Positions 9,067 through 16,953 of a DNA stretch of 64,000 bases are shown piece by piece. A model generated the notes under the pieces. That model made no database searches and was not told where the DNA came from. It worked only from the letters and a program-made list of their open reading frames with translations. The stretch covers positions 248,001-312,000 of the forward strand of contig NZ_JAAOJA010000006.1 in NCBI RefSeq assembly GCF_013184545.1, given 5' to 3'. Made by a program: the position numbers and the translations under genes. The stretch is from Pseudomonas tumuqii. Lineage in GTDB: Bacteria > Pseudomonadota > Gammaproteobacteria > Pseudomonadales > Pseudomonadaceae. Position 1 is the first letter of the stretch. The number at the start of each line of letters is the position of its first letter.

Positions 9067-9345
9067 AATCCTCCCCAGCTTTCCATCAGAACAGGTGTTC
9101 AGCTCTTGGCGTGCACCTGGCCACTTCAGTCAACCGTCTCGTTCTTTTTAGGTACGAGCAGCTGTTATGGAAATAACCAAAAGCAATAAGTACGCCAGCC
9201 AGCGATAACCACGCGCGGCTGCGCTGCACGTGCTTCTAAGCCTAGTTCAGCTTGGGGTTTGCGCTAGCTGGGTGGGAGAAGGGGTAACAGCACAGGGGGA
9301 AGGGGGATACCTGCCGAAACGCACTCGGCAGGTGCACGGGGCTCG
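9067..9345. other. Intergenic region upstream of the ABC importer
   Basis: Holds the importer's leader and the sigma-54-like promoter at 9182-9197. The rest has no ORF with good coding character. A short inverted repeat (CTGCCGA...TCGGCAG, about 9311-9331) is visible, with no T-tract behind it. Confidence 0.5.
9182..9197 (-). promoter_or_regulatory. Sigma-54-type promoter candidate for the ABC importer
   Basis: On the minus strand the sequence TGGCGTACTTATTGCT fits the -24/-12 consensus (TGGCACR-N4-TTGCW), with GG and GC exactly 10 nt apart. It is followed by an AT-rich tract and lies about 115 nt upstream of the ATPase ATG. Nitrogen-controlled, RpoN-dependent expression would suit an importer of nitrogenous compounds. 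No activator site was identified. Confidence 0.5.
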
Positions 9346-9430
9346 GAGGCTGTGAAAGTATCGAGCGTCGTAGCGAGAGCGCAATGCCACAACGGCCGCC
9401 TGGGGCGGCCGCTTTTTTCACCAGTGCTCA
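9346..9430 (-). repeat. Stop-adjacent palindromic repeat, copy D
   Basis: Read on the minus strand, it begins with the TGA stop of rlmI (9428-9430), continues GCACTGGTGAAAAAA, contains GCGGCCGCC and CATTGCGCT as in copy A, and ends CGATACTTTCACAGCCTC. The interior GGCCGCC-TGG-GGCGGCC hairpin (9394-9410) followed by six T on the plus strand could also act as a terminator in that direction. Confidence 0.75.
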
Positions 9431-10624
9431 GCTGTTGGGCAGCAGGCGGCAGGTCAGGCTCTTGATATAGCGGGTCTCGGCGATGGCCGGGTGCACCGGA
9501 TGATCCGGGCCCTGGGCGCCGCGTTCGAGCAGTTGGATGTTGCGATCGAGGTGGCGGGCGCTGGTCAGCAGGATGTTCTGCAGGTCGTCTTCCGGCAGGT
9601 GCATGGAGCAGGAGGCGCTGACCAGGATGCCGTCCTTGTTGAGCAGGCGCATGGCCGCTTCGTTGAGGCGGCGGTAGGCGGCCTCGCCGTTCTTCAGATC
9701 CTTCTTGCGCTTGATGAAGGCGGGTGGATCGGCGATCACCACGTCGAAGCGCTCTTCGGCGCTTTTCAGTTCCTTGAGGGCGGCGAACACGTCGCCTTCG
9801 ATGCAGGCGACCTTCTCCGACAGGCTGTTGAGGGCCGCGTTGCGCTCCACGCCGTCGAGGGCGAAGGCCGAGGCGTCCACGCACATCACTTCGGTGGCGC
9901 CGAAGGCCGCAGCCTGCACGCCCCAGCCGCCGATATAGCTGAACAGGTCGAGTACGCGCTTGCCTTTGACGTAGGGCGCCAGGCGTGCACGGTTCATCCG
10001 GTGGTCGAAGAACCAGCCGGTCTTCTGCCCTTCGATCACCGGGGCTTCGAACTTCACCCCGTTCTCTTCCAGCGCCACCCATTCCGGCACCACACCGAAG
10101 GCGGTCTCGACATAACGCTCCAGGCCTTCGGCATCGCGCGCCGCGGAGTCGTTCTTGAGCAGGATGCCGCTCGGCTTGATCACCTGGATCAGCGCGGCGA
10201 GCACCTCATCCTTGTGCCTTTCCATGGTGGCGGAGGCCAGTTGCACCACCAGAATGTCGAAGAAGCGATCCACCACCAGGCCCGGAAGCAGGTCGGAATC
10301 GCCGAATACCAGGCGGTAGCAGGGCTGGTCGAACAAGCGCTCGCGTAAGGACAGGGCGACATTGATGCGGTGCACCAGCAGGGACTTGTCCAGTACGTGC
10401 TTGACGTCGCGCGACAGCAGGCGGGCGCAGATCAGGTTGTTCGGGCTCAGCGCGACCACGCCCAGCGCCTTGCCGCCGGCCGCTTCGAGGATCGCCTGAT
10501 CGCCCGCGGCAAAGCCGTGCAGCGGTGTCGCGGCCACATCGATTTCGTTGCTGTACACCCACAGATGGCCGGCCCGCAGGCGTCGATCGGCGTTGGCTTT
10601 GAGCCGCAAGCTGGGCAGGGACAT
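9431..10624 (-). CDS. rlmI: 23S rRNA (cytosine-1962-C5) methyltransferase, RlmI family (stop codon TGA at 9428-9430)
   Basis: A class I SAM-dependent methyltransferase of 398 residues, the normal RlmI length. An N-terminal PUA domain (about residues 1-80, beginning LPSLRLKANADRRLRAGHLW) precedes the Rossmann domain. Visible motifs are DLFSYIGGWGVQAAAFGA (SAM binding), VIADPPAF (catalytic motif IV) and a cysteine in SASCS expected for m5C chemistry. It acts on ribosomal RNA in the cytoplasm. It stands alone; its stop codon is the first triplet of repeat copy D. Confidence 0.9.
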
Positions 10625-10782
10625 GGGGTGTTCTCCAGAAAAAGAGCGCGATTATAGCCGTTTCGCCAAGCGCAGGCGCAGGCCTGGAGGGCTTTGCGTG
10701 CGGGCGGGAGGTGTTTCCTGCTTGCCTGGGTGGGGGGCAGCCGGACTACACTCTGGCCTTCTGCCATCTTTGTCGAGCCGTC

Positions 10783-11649
10783 ATGGCCCAGCCACTCTCC
10801 GCCGAACAGATTAACAAGGCCCTGCAAGGCATCAGCGTGCCGCCGCAGCCACAGATCATGGTCGACCTGCAGATGGAGCAGGTCATGCCCCATCCCGACC
10901 TGCAGGCCATTGCCAAGCTGATCAGCCAGGATCCGGGGTTGTCCGGGGCGTTGTTGAAGATCGTCAACTCGCCGTTCTTCGGCCTGGCCAACCGTATCGC
11001 CTCGATCCAGCAGGCGGTCAACCTGCTCGGCTGCGACACGGTGATCAACCTGATCAATGCTCAGTCGATCAAGGGCGAGCTCAGCGACGAAACCATCGTC
11101 ACCCTCAACCGATTCTGGGACACCGCCCAGGACGTGGCCATGACCTGCCTGACCCTGGCCAAGCGCATTGGCTACCAGTCGCCGGATGAGGCCTACACCC
11201 TCGGGCTGTTCCATAACTGCGGCATTCCGCTGATGGTCAAGCGCTTCCCCGGTTTCATGACGGTGCTGGAAGAGGCCTATTACAGCGCCGGCAGCGAGTT
11301 GCGGGTGGTCGATAGCGAGAATCGCCTGCTCAACACCAACCATGCGGTGGTCGGCTATTTCACCGCCAGATCGTGGAACCTGCCGCTGCACCTGTGCGAG
11401 GCCATCGCCAGCCACCATGACGCGCTGGCGATCTTCAGCGACGACTCCGGCCGCGATGCCCAGCTGAAGACCCTGTTGGCGATTCTGAAGATGGCCGAGC
11501 ACATCTGTGCAAGCCATCGGGTGCTGGGCAACCAGGCCGAGGATCATGAGTGGCAGACCATCGAGCAACTGGTGCTGGAGTACGTCGGCCTGTCCGGCTA
11601 CGACTTCGAGCACCTGCGCGAGAGTATCCGCGAGCTGGGCAGGGTATGA
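10783..11649 (+). CDS. HDOD domain regulatory protein
   Basis: A 288-residue soluble protein that is almost entirely an HDOD domain (a relative of HD phosphohydrolases without full metal-binding motifs). Family features are VPPQPQIMVDLQMEQ near the start, ISQDPGLSGALLKIVNSPFFGL around residues 46-66, and QAVNLLGCDTVINLI after it. HDOD proteins in proteobacteria act in signalling, often linked to c-di-GMP or two-component systems; no enzymatic role is established. Start ATG 10783 (MAQPLSAEQ) precedes the conserved region directly. The gene is monocistronic, and repeat copy B begins at its stop codon. Confidence 0.88.
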   Translation: MAQPLSAEQINKALQGISVPPQPQIMVDLQMEQVMPHPDLQAIAKLISQDPGLSGALLKIVNSPFFGLANRIASIQQAVNLLGCDTVINLINAQSIKGELSDETIVTLNRFWDTAQDVAMTCLTLAKRIGYQSPDEAYTLGLFHNCGIPLMVKRFPGFMTVLEEAYYSAGSELRVVDSENRLLNTNHAVVGYFTARSWNLPLHLCEAIASHHDALAIFSDDSGRDAQLKTLLAILKMAEHICASHRVLGNQAEDHEWQTIEQLVLEYVGLSGYDFEHLRESIRELGRV

Positions 11650-11720
11650 GAGGTTGTGAAAAAACTCCCGCCTACTGCGACCGCCTCCAGACGGCGCTCG
11701 ATATTTTCACAACCGCTGAT
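11647..11720 (+). repeat. Stop-adjacent palindromic repeat, copy B
   Basis: Starts with the TGA stop of the HDOD gene: TGAGAGGTTGTGAAAA on the left and TTTTCACAACCGCTGA on the right, a nearly perfect inverted pair. The interior CTCCCGCCTACTGCGACCGC matches copy A closely; relative to copy A about 14 nt are missing before GCGCTCGATA. It overlaps no gene apart from the stop codon. Confidence 0.8.
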
Positions 11721-11762
11721 TCGCCGAGGTCGGCACGGGACTGGATTTCCAGCGGCCCGCTG

Positions 11763-12065
11763 CTACTGTTCCGCGGCGAGGATGGCGCTGGCCAATTCCA
11801 TGTCGCTGGCCTGCAGATCGGGATGCTCGGCGCGCAATTGGTTCAGCGCGGCTTCCAGATAAGGCCCGCGGATTTCTCCAGCGCTGGCGACATAGCTGCT
11901 GGCATCGTCACGTGCTGGCACGATCAGCTTCTTGTCCTTGAAGGTCAGGTAGGTCGAGGCCGTGGTTGCCCCGGACGAGAGGATGTCGCGCACCAGACCG
12001 TCAGCGAATGTCGGGGCCGTGAAGGCGACCAGTACGGTAAAAATCAACGGATTTAAACGGCGCAT
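11763..12065 (-). CDS. Small exported DUF2388 family protein
   Basis: A 100-residue protein with a clear signal peptide (residues 1-21, Arg at 2-3, hydrophobic core LIFTVLVAFTAPT, cleavage at TFA/DG). The mature part (GLVRDILSSGATTASTYLTFKDKK, then ARDDASSYVASAGEIRGPYLEAAL) is the pattern of DUF2388, a short, mostly Pseudomonas-specific periplasmic family of unknown function. It is on the opposite strand to the HDOD gene and followed by no partner. Confidence 0.8.
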   Translation of the reverse strand: MRRLNPLIFTVLVAFTAPTFADGLVRDILSSGATTASTYLTFKDKKLIVPARDDASSYVASAGEIRGPYLEAALNQLRAEHPDLQASDMELASAILAAEQ

Positions 12066-12298
12066 ACGGGTGACTCCGAAAGGTTTGCCTATGAAGTAGG
12101 AGTCCGATTTGCCGCCGAGGGTTCAACCCGGCCGATCAAGGGCGGCGATTGCCAGGTTCGGCTAGGGGGCGCTCTGCGTGGGAACCATCGCGGGGGTTGC
12201 GGCATCTCTGGAGGAAGGGCCAGGCGGTGTTCCGCTTCAGTCGCGAAGCGTTACGGAGGGCTCGATGACCTTCACGATTGTCGGCTTCGGTGCCGGCG

Positions 12299-12904
12299 CT
12301 AGCAATCCGCTTGCAGGTAGTACTGCTGCAGACCTGTCAGCAGCAGATGGCCGCTCTGAACAAAAGCGTGGCGCCGATACAGCGCCAGGTTGCGCGGCTC
12401 GCCGGTTTCCAGGGCGACACGCTGGCAGCCCTGCTGGCGCAGTTGGGCCAGTGTCTGGCTCAGCAGCAGGCTGCCGATGCCCCGACCTTGCTGGTCGGGC
12501 GCCACGGCGATGAACTCGATGCGCGCGCTGTCGGGGTGGCTCAGCAGCTGGTCGAAGGCCTCGAGCAACTGGTCGAGCCGGGCCAGGCAGTCGGCGCCGC
12601 ACTGCTGGCGGATGGACTGGCCGATGGACTGCAAGCTGCCGGCGCTGGGCTGCTGCCCGGCCAGGCTGAAATAACCGGCGCCGACCAGCTGTCCGGCCTG
12701 CCAGACGGCGAGGATCGGCATGCCGTTGGCCCGGTGAAAGCGTTGATAAGCCGCCAGATAGGCGCGGCGGCGTTGGGCAAAGCCCGGACGCTCGGCGAAC
12801 AGGTACCAACCGAGGGTCGGGTCGCCGGCAAAGGCCTGGTCGAGCAGGTCGAGTGCTGGGCCATCCTGCGCCACCGCGAGCGGCGCGAGATGCAGGGCGT
12901 TCAC
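12299..12904 (-). CDS. GNAT family N-acetyltransferase
   Basis: About 201 residues from a GTG start at 12904. The acetyl-CoA-binding motif A is visible as IEFIAVAPDQQGRGIGSLLL (Q/R-x-x-G-x-G/A), followed by VALETGEPRNLALYRRHAF, typical of GNAT. The acceptor substrate is unknown. The GTG start overlaps the NfeD stop (GTGA at 12901-12904), so translation is probably coupled to NfeD. A longer frame reaching 12994 would overlap NfeD by 94 bp and has no domain support, so it was not used. Confidence 0.82.
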   Translation of the reverse strand: MNALHLAPLAVAQDGPALDLLDQAFAGDPTLGWYLFAERPGFAQRRRAYLAAYQRFHRANGMPILAVWQAGQLVGAGYFSLAGQQPSAGSLQSIGQSIRQQCGADCLARLDQLLEAFDQLLSHPDSARIEFIAVAPDQQGRGIGSLLLSQTLAQLRQQGCQRVALETGEPRNLALYRRHAFVQSGHLLLTGLQQYYLQADC

Positions 12905-13350
12905 CGGCTGGCTTCGACTTTCAGCAGCACGCCGTCCTGGCCGATCACCTTGACCTTGCTGCCGGCCGGCAGGTCCGGGCCGCTGACCAGCCACAGGGTG
13001 TCGCCGGCCTTGATCTTGCCGTGGCCAGCACTGATGGCTTCGTGCAGGACGAACTGGCGGCCCAGCAGTTCGCTACCACGACGGTTCAGCCCCGGTTGGT
13101 CGGAGGGCTTGGCCGCGGTGCGCTGGCGGCGCCACCAGTACACCGCGGTGAGCACCGAGAGCACACCGAACAGGAGGAACTGCACGGCCCAGTGCAGTTC
13201 CGGGAACAGGTAGGTCAGCACGCCGACGCAGGCGGCGGCGATGCCGATCCACAGCAGGTAGCCGCCGGCGCCGAACACCTCGAGGATCAGCAGCAGGGTG
13301 CCGAAGGCCAGCCAGTTCCAGTACGACAGGTGCTGCAAGTAGTCCCACAT
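12901..13350 (-). CDS. NfeD family membrane protein
   Basis: 149 residues. Three hydrophobic segments in the first 75 residues (WLAFGTLLLILEVFGAGGYLLW, then IAAACVGVLTYLF and FLLFGVLSVLTAVYWW) are followed by a soluble OB-fold-like C-terminus of about 60 residues, the standard short NfeD layout. NfeD proteins are encoded beside SPFH proteins and are thought to work with them in membrane organisation. It begins 3 bp after the QmcA-like gene stop and overlaps the acetyltransferase start, making a three-gene operon. Confidence 0.88.
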   Translation of the reverse strand: MWDYLQHLSYWNWLAFGTLLLILEVFGAGGYLLWIGIAAACVGVLTYLFPELHWAVQFLLFGVLSVLTAVYWWRRQRTAAKPSDQPGLNRRGSELLGRQFVLHEAISAGHGKIKAGDTLWLVSGPDLPAGSKVKVIGQDGVLLKVEASR

Positions 13351-13353
13351 CGC

Positions 13354-14277
13354 TTAACCCTGCTTGTTGTCACCGAAGGTGGCTTTGACGATTTCACCGA
13401 TACCGCTGACCGCGCCGATCACCTGGCTGGCCTCCAGCGGCATCAGGATCACCTTGCTGTTGTTGGCGCTGGCCAGCTGGCCAAGCGCGTCGATGTATTT
13501 CTGCGCGACGAAGTAGTTGATCGCCTGCACGTTGCCGCTGGCAATCGCTTCGGAGACCACCCGGGTGGCTTCGGCTTCGGCGCCGGCAGCCCGTTCGCGG
13601 GCTTCGGCTTCGAGGAAGGCGGCCTGGCGCTGGCCTTCGGCCTCGAGGATCTGCGCCTGCTTCTTGCCTTCGGCGGTAAGGATCGCGGCGGCGCGCAGGC
13701 CTTCGGCTTCGAGGATCTGCGCACGCTTGATGCGTTCGGCCTTCATCTGCCCGGACATGGCCGCCATCAGGTCGGCGGGCGGACTGATGTCCTTGATTTC
13801 GATGCGGGTGATCTTGATACCCCAGGGCGCGGTCGCTTCATCTACGGTGCGCAGCAGTTTCTCGTTGATCGCGTCGCGCTGGCTGAGCATCGCATCCAGT
13901 TCCATGGAACCGAGCACGGTGCGGATGTTGGTCTGCAGCAGGTTGCGGATCGCATGGGTGAGGTTGTTCACCTCGTAGGCAGCCTGGGCGGCGTTGATCA
14001 CCTGGAAGAAGCACACCGCATCGATCTGCACGGTGGCGTTGTCGGCGGTGATTACTTCCTGCGGCGGAATATCCAGCACCGTTTCCATCACGCTGAGCTT
14101 GTGGCCGATACGATCCATCACCGGCACGATGATGTTCAGGCCCGGGGTCAGGGTGTTGGTGTAGCGGCCGAAGCGCTCGACCGTCCACTGCGAGCCCTGG
14201 GGCACCACTTTGAAGCCCATAAAGACCACGGCGACGGCCAGGCCGACGAAGAGAAAGATCACGCTGCCGATTTCCAT
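13354..14277 (-). CDS. qmcA: SPFH/Band 7 protein, paraslipin/QmcA type
   Basis: 307 residues. An N-terminal membrane anchor (residues 5-22, [17 protein letters not shown]) is followed by the SPFH domain starting [27 protein letters not shown] long Ala/Glu-rich coiled coil (about residues 195-255) and a C-terminal helical tail follow. Such proteins form large oligomers at the inner membrane; the E. coli homologue QmcA is a membrane scaffold. AAGGAAATATGCCTC precedes the ATG at 14277. It heads the operon with NfeD and a GNAT enzyme. Confidence 0.9.
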   Translation of the reverse strand: MEIGSVIFLFVGLAVAVVFMGFKVVPQGSQWTVERFGRYTNTLTPGLNIIVPVMDRIGHKLSVMETVLDIPPQEVITADNATVQIDAVCFFQVINAAQAAYEVNNLTHAIRNLLQTNIRTVLGSMELDAMLSQRDAINEKLLRTVDEATAPWGIKITRIEIKDISPPADLMAAMSGQMKAERIKRAQILEAEGLRAAAILTAEGKKQAQILEAEGQRQAAFLEAEARERAAGAEAEATRVVSEAIASGNVQAINYFVAQKYIDALGQLASANNSKVILMPLEASQVIGAVSGIGEIVKATFGDNKQG

Positions 14278-14369
14278 GAGGCATATTTCCTTGCGGGTCG
14301 CTTTTAAGGTAGCCGTCGATTGTAGGCCGACGGCTGCGGTTTTGCCCGGCTCCAGGGCAGACTTGTGAA

Positions 14370-15977
14370 TCAGTAGGTATTGCCTCGCAGGGCGGCGAGC
14401 AATTTTCGATCGCGTGCATAGAGGTCGTTGTGCAGGATCAGTTCGCCGTCGGCGTTGACCCCGGCGGTCCAGTAGGCGAGGACGATCGGCAGACGCTCGC
14501 GCATCGGGAATTCCGTGGTTTTGCCGCTGGCCAGCAGGCGCGCGATCTCGGCACAGTCATCGGCCGGCAGCAGGGTGTCGAGCAGTTCGACGATGCCTTC
14601 GATACGCACGCAACCGGAGCTGAAGGCGCGTGGCGATTTGCTGAACAGGTGCTGGCTGGGGGTGTCGTGCAGGTACACGGAGAACGGGTTGGCAAAGCGG
14701 ATGACCAACTGGCCGAGGGGATTATGCGGCCCGGCATCCTGGCGCAGGATGATCGTCCCGGGCTTGTGCCAGTCGACCTTGGCCGGATCGAGCGGCTTGC
14801 CGTCGCGGTCGAGCACGCGCAACTGCTGGCGCTGCAGATAGCCGAGGTCGCGGCGGATCTCCGGCAGCTTGTCCTCGCGCATGATGGTCGGCGGTACGGT
14901 CCAGGTGGGGTTGAGGGTCAGGCGGCTGACCAGCGACTTGAGCTGTGGCGTCTGGCGTGCCGGCCGACCGACCTGGGCGCGGCCCTGCCACAGCAACTGA
15001 TGGTCGCGGTAATAGCCGAGTTGGCCGCCGGCGATATTCACCAGCAGGGTTTCCGCCTCGATATCGCCGGCCAGCCAGCGCCAGCGCTCGAGGTTGACCC
15101 GCAGTTGCTCGAGGCGTGCGGCCGCGCTGGTATTCAGGGCGGTCAGGCTGTCCGGGCCGATCACCGCGTCGGCCTGCAGGCCATGGCGCGTCTGGAAGCG
15201 TTCCACCGCGGCCACCAGGGCGGTGTCATAGTGGTCGCTGGCGGCTGCGGGGCGTTCATCCATATAGCCTTCCGCGGCCAGCCGGGCGACCAGTAGGGGA
15301 ACGCGCGCATCGTGCATGTCCGGACGCAGCAGGCGGCCGCCGGGAATCGCCGGCCACTCGCCGAGTGGCTGGCGCCGGCGCTCGGCGTAGGCCCGGCGCA
15401 GTTCCTGGTACTGGCGCAGGGCCGGACGCGCCGTGGCGAAGGCTGCCGGCAGGTCATCGAGCCCCTGCCAGGCCAGGCCGAGTACGCTGGGGCGTGGGGT
15501 CGGGCTGAGGCTGTCGGGAGCCCGCCAGAAGGGTTCTATCGGTTCTTGCGCCACCCGCCCGCGCGCCAGATGCTGCAGGGCTTGCAGGTAACTGTGGCTG
15601 ATCAGCAGATCGGCGCAGGCGCGCTGCTGGAGATTCTTCGGCAGCGGGGCGCGCAGGCTGTCGAGCCGATACTCGCCCGGGTCGAGGCCGTCGTCGGCCA
15701 GTTGCTCCAGTTCGTGCAGCAGTGCCGCGCGCCGGCTAGGCTCTTGCCAGAGGGGGATGAACGCCTGGCGGGCATACAACTCGTGCAGCAGGCCGGGCAC
15801 TTGCAGCTCGGCGGCCGCAAGCGCTGGCGTGCAGGCGCTCGGTTGCGCGGCGAAGCTCTGGCGGATCGCCTGGCTCGCGCCGTCGTCGACGCCGTAGGCC
15901 TGGGCAGTTAGCGCCAGCAGACAGCCGGCGGTCAGGTAATGTGCGGTTTTTTTGTACAATCGCGCCCTGCAGTCCAT
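14370..15977 (-). CDS. L,D-transpeptidase of the YcbB/LdtD type
   Basis: 535 residues. A signal sequence or N-terminal anchor lies around residues 12-29. A central peptidoglycan-binding-like region ([29 protein letters not shown], about residues 245-275) precedes the YkuD catalytic domain. The catalytic motif is intact as [19 protein letters not shown], with the nucleophilic Cys in SSGCVRI. It should cross-link peptidoglycan stem peptides (3-3 bonds) in the periplasm. The ATG at 15977 is preceded by CGGAAC. It is divergently arranged to a second, unrelated L,D-transpeptidase-fold gene. Confidence 0.9.
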   Translation of the reverse strand: MDCRARLYKKTAHYLTAGCLLALTAQAYGVDDGASQAIRQSFAAQPSACTPALAAAELQVPGLLHELYARQAFIPLWQEPSRRAALLHELEQLADDGLDPGEYRLDSLRAPLPKNLQQRACADLLISHSYLQALQHLARGRVAQEPIEPFWRAPDSLSPTPRPSVLGLAWQGLDDLPAAFATARPALRQYQELRRAYAERRRQPLGEWPAIPGGRLLRPDMHDARVPLLVARLAAEGYMDERPAAASDHYDTALVAAVERFQTRHGLQADAVIGPDSLTALNTSAAARLEQLRVNLERWRWLAGDIEAETLLVNIAGGQLGYYRDHQLLWQGRAQVGRPARQTPQLKSLVSRLTLNPTWTVPPTIMREDKLPEIRRDLGYLQRQQLRVLDRDGKPLDPAKVDWHKPGTIILRQDAGPHNPLGQLVIRFANPFSVYLHDTPSQHLFSKSPRAFSSGCVRIEGIVELLDTLLPADDCAEIARLLASGKTTEFPMRERLPIVLAYWTAGVNADGELILHNDLYARDRKLLAALRGNTY

Positions 15978-16117
15978 GATTCGCCAGTTCCGTGATTGCG
16001 CTATGCAGTCGAATGGGGTGGTTGCCGGCGGCTCGTATTACGTCCGCGGCGATTGCAACTGGCGCTCGCAAGCGCTCGCCGAATGTTCGCCGCAGTGTAC
16101 ACAGGAGCTCCCTGCAC

Positions 16118-16825
16118 ATGATCAAATCACTCCGCCGGCTTGGCCTCACGCTGACCGGGCTGTGCCTGCTGGCGTCGCCCTGGCTGGCGGCGGCATCCAC
16201 CCCGCAACCGCTGTTCGATGGCCTGGCGCGTGTCGCGCCCGGGCTCGATCGCCAGGTCCTCGAGCATGCGCTGGCGGCCATGCAGTGTGCGCTCAAGCAT
16301 GGTGCCGAGCCGGCGCAGCGCCTGGCGGTGATCGACTATGCACAGCCGTCCACCGCCCGCCGCTTGTGGATCTTCGATCTGCAGCAGCAACGCCTGCTGC
16401 TGAACGACCTGGTCGCCCACGGGCGGAGGTCTGGCGAGAATCTGGCTACGCGCTTTTCCAACGCGCAGGACAGTCATCAGTCGAGTCTGGGCCTGTTCCG
16501 CGCGGCGGAGAGCTACAGCGGCAAGCACGGCTATTCGTTGCGCATGGACGGGCTCGAGCCGGGGGTGAACGACCGTGCCCGCGAGCGCGCCATCGTCATC
16601 CACGCCGCCAGCTACGTCGACCCGCGCCTGGCAAAGACTCAGGGCCGGATCGGCCGCAGCCTCGGTTGCCCGGCGGTGCGCCCGCAAGTGGCGCGGATGG
16701 TGGTCGACCAGCTCAAGGGCGGCCAGTTCATCTTCGCCTGGTATCCGGATCAGGGCTGGCTGCAGAGCTCCGCCTACCTCAACTGCCCGTCACGCCAGGG
16801 CGAGCCGGTCGTCGCCCAGCGCTGA
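16118..16825 (+). CDS. Murein L,D-transpeptidase catalytic domain protein (YkuD_2 family)
   Basis: 235 residues. Residues 1-26 are a signal peptide (MIKSLRRLGLTLTGLCLLAS..., cleavage after AAA). The YkuD_2 family pattern is clear: LWIFDLQQQRLLLNDLVAHG, SSLGLFRAAESYSGKHGYSL, then RAIVIHAASYVDPRLAKTQG and GRSLGCPAV with the catalytic Cys. These exported proteins are related to L,D-transpeptidases, but their precise activity is less well defined. Start ATG 16118 has ACAGGAGCTC upstream; the longer frame to 15992 lacks coding logic. It is divergent from the YcbB-type gene. Confidence 0.87.
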   Translation: MIKSLRRLGLTLTGLCLLASPWLAAASTPQPLFDGLARVAPGLDRQVLEHALAAMQCALKHGAEPAQRLAVIDYAQPSTARRLWIFDLQQQRLLLNDLVAHGRRSGENLATRFSNAQDSHQSSLGLFRAAESYSGKHGYSLRMDGLEPGVNDRARERAIVIHAASYVDPRLAKTQGRIGRSLGCPAVRPQVARMVVDQLKGGQFIFAWYPDQGWLQSSAYLNCPSRQGEPVVAQR

Positions 16826-16863
16826 GCGGGTAAGCCGACACGGCGCCAGCAGGTTCTCCGCAG

Positions 16864-16935
16864 TGATGGGTTACGCCGCGCAGAGAATGCAGCTCGATCA
16901 AGAATCGCTTGAGCGGCTAACCCATCCTACGGTTA
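16864..16935. repeat. GATGGGTTA/TAACCCATC inverted repeat
   Basis: GATGGGTTACGCCGCGCAGA at 16865 is mirrored by GGCTAACCCATCCTACG ending near 16933. This matches a widespread Pseudomonas intergenic repeat. It lies between the convergent ends of the YkuD_2 gene and the GspE-type gene, where it may serve as a bidirectional transcription barrier. Confidence 0.7.
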
Positions 16936-16953
16936 AGCCACGGCGGTCGTACG

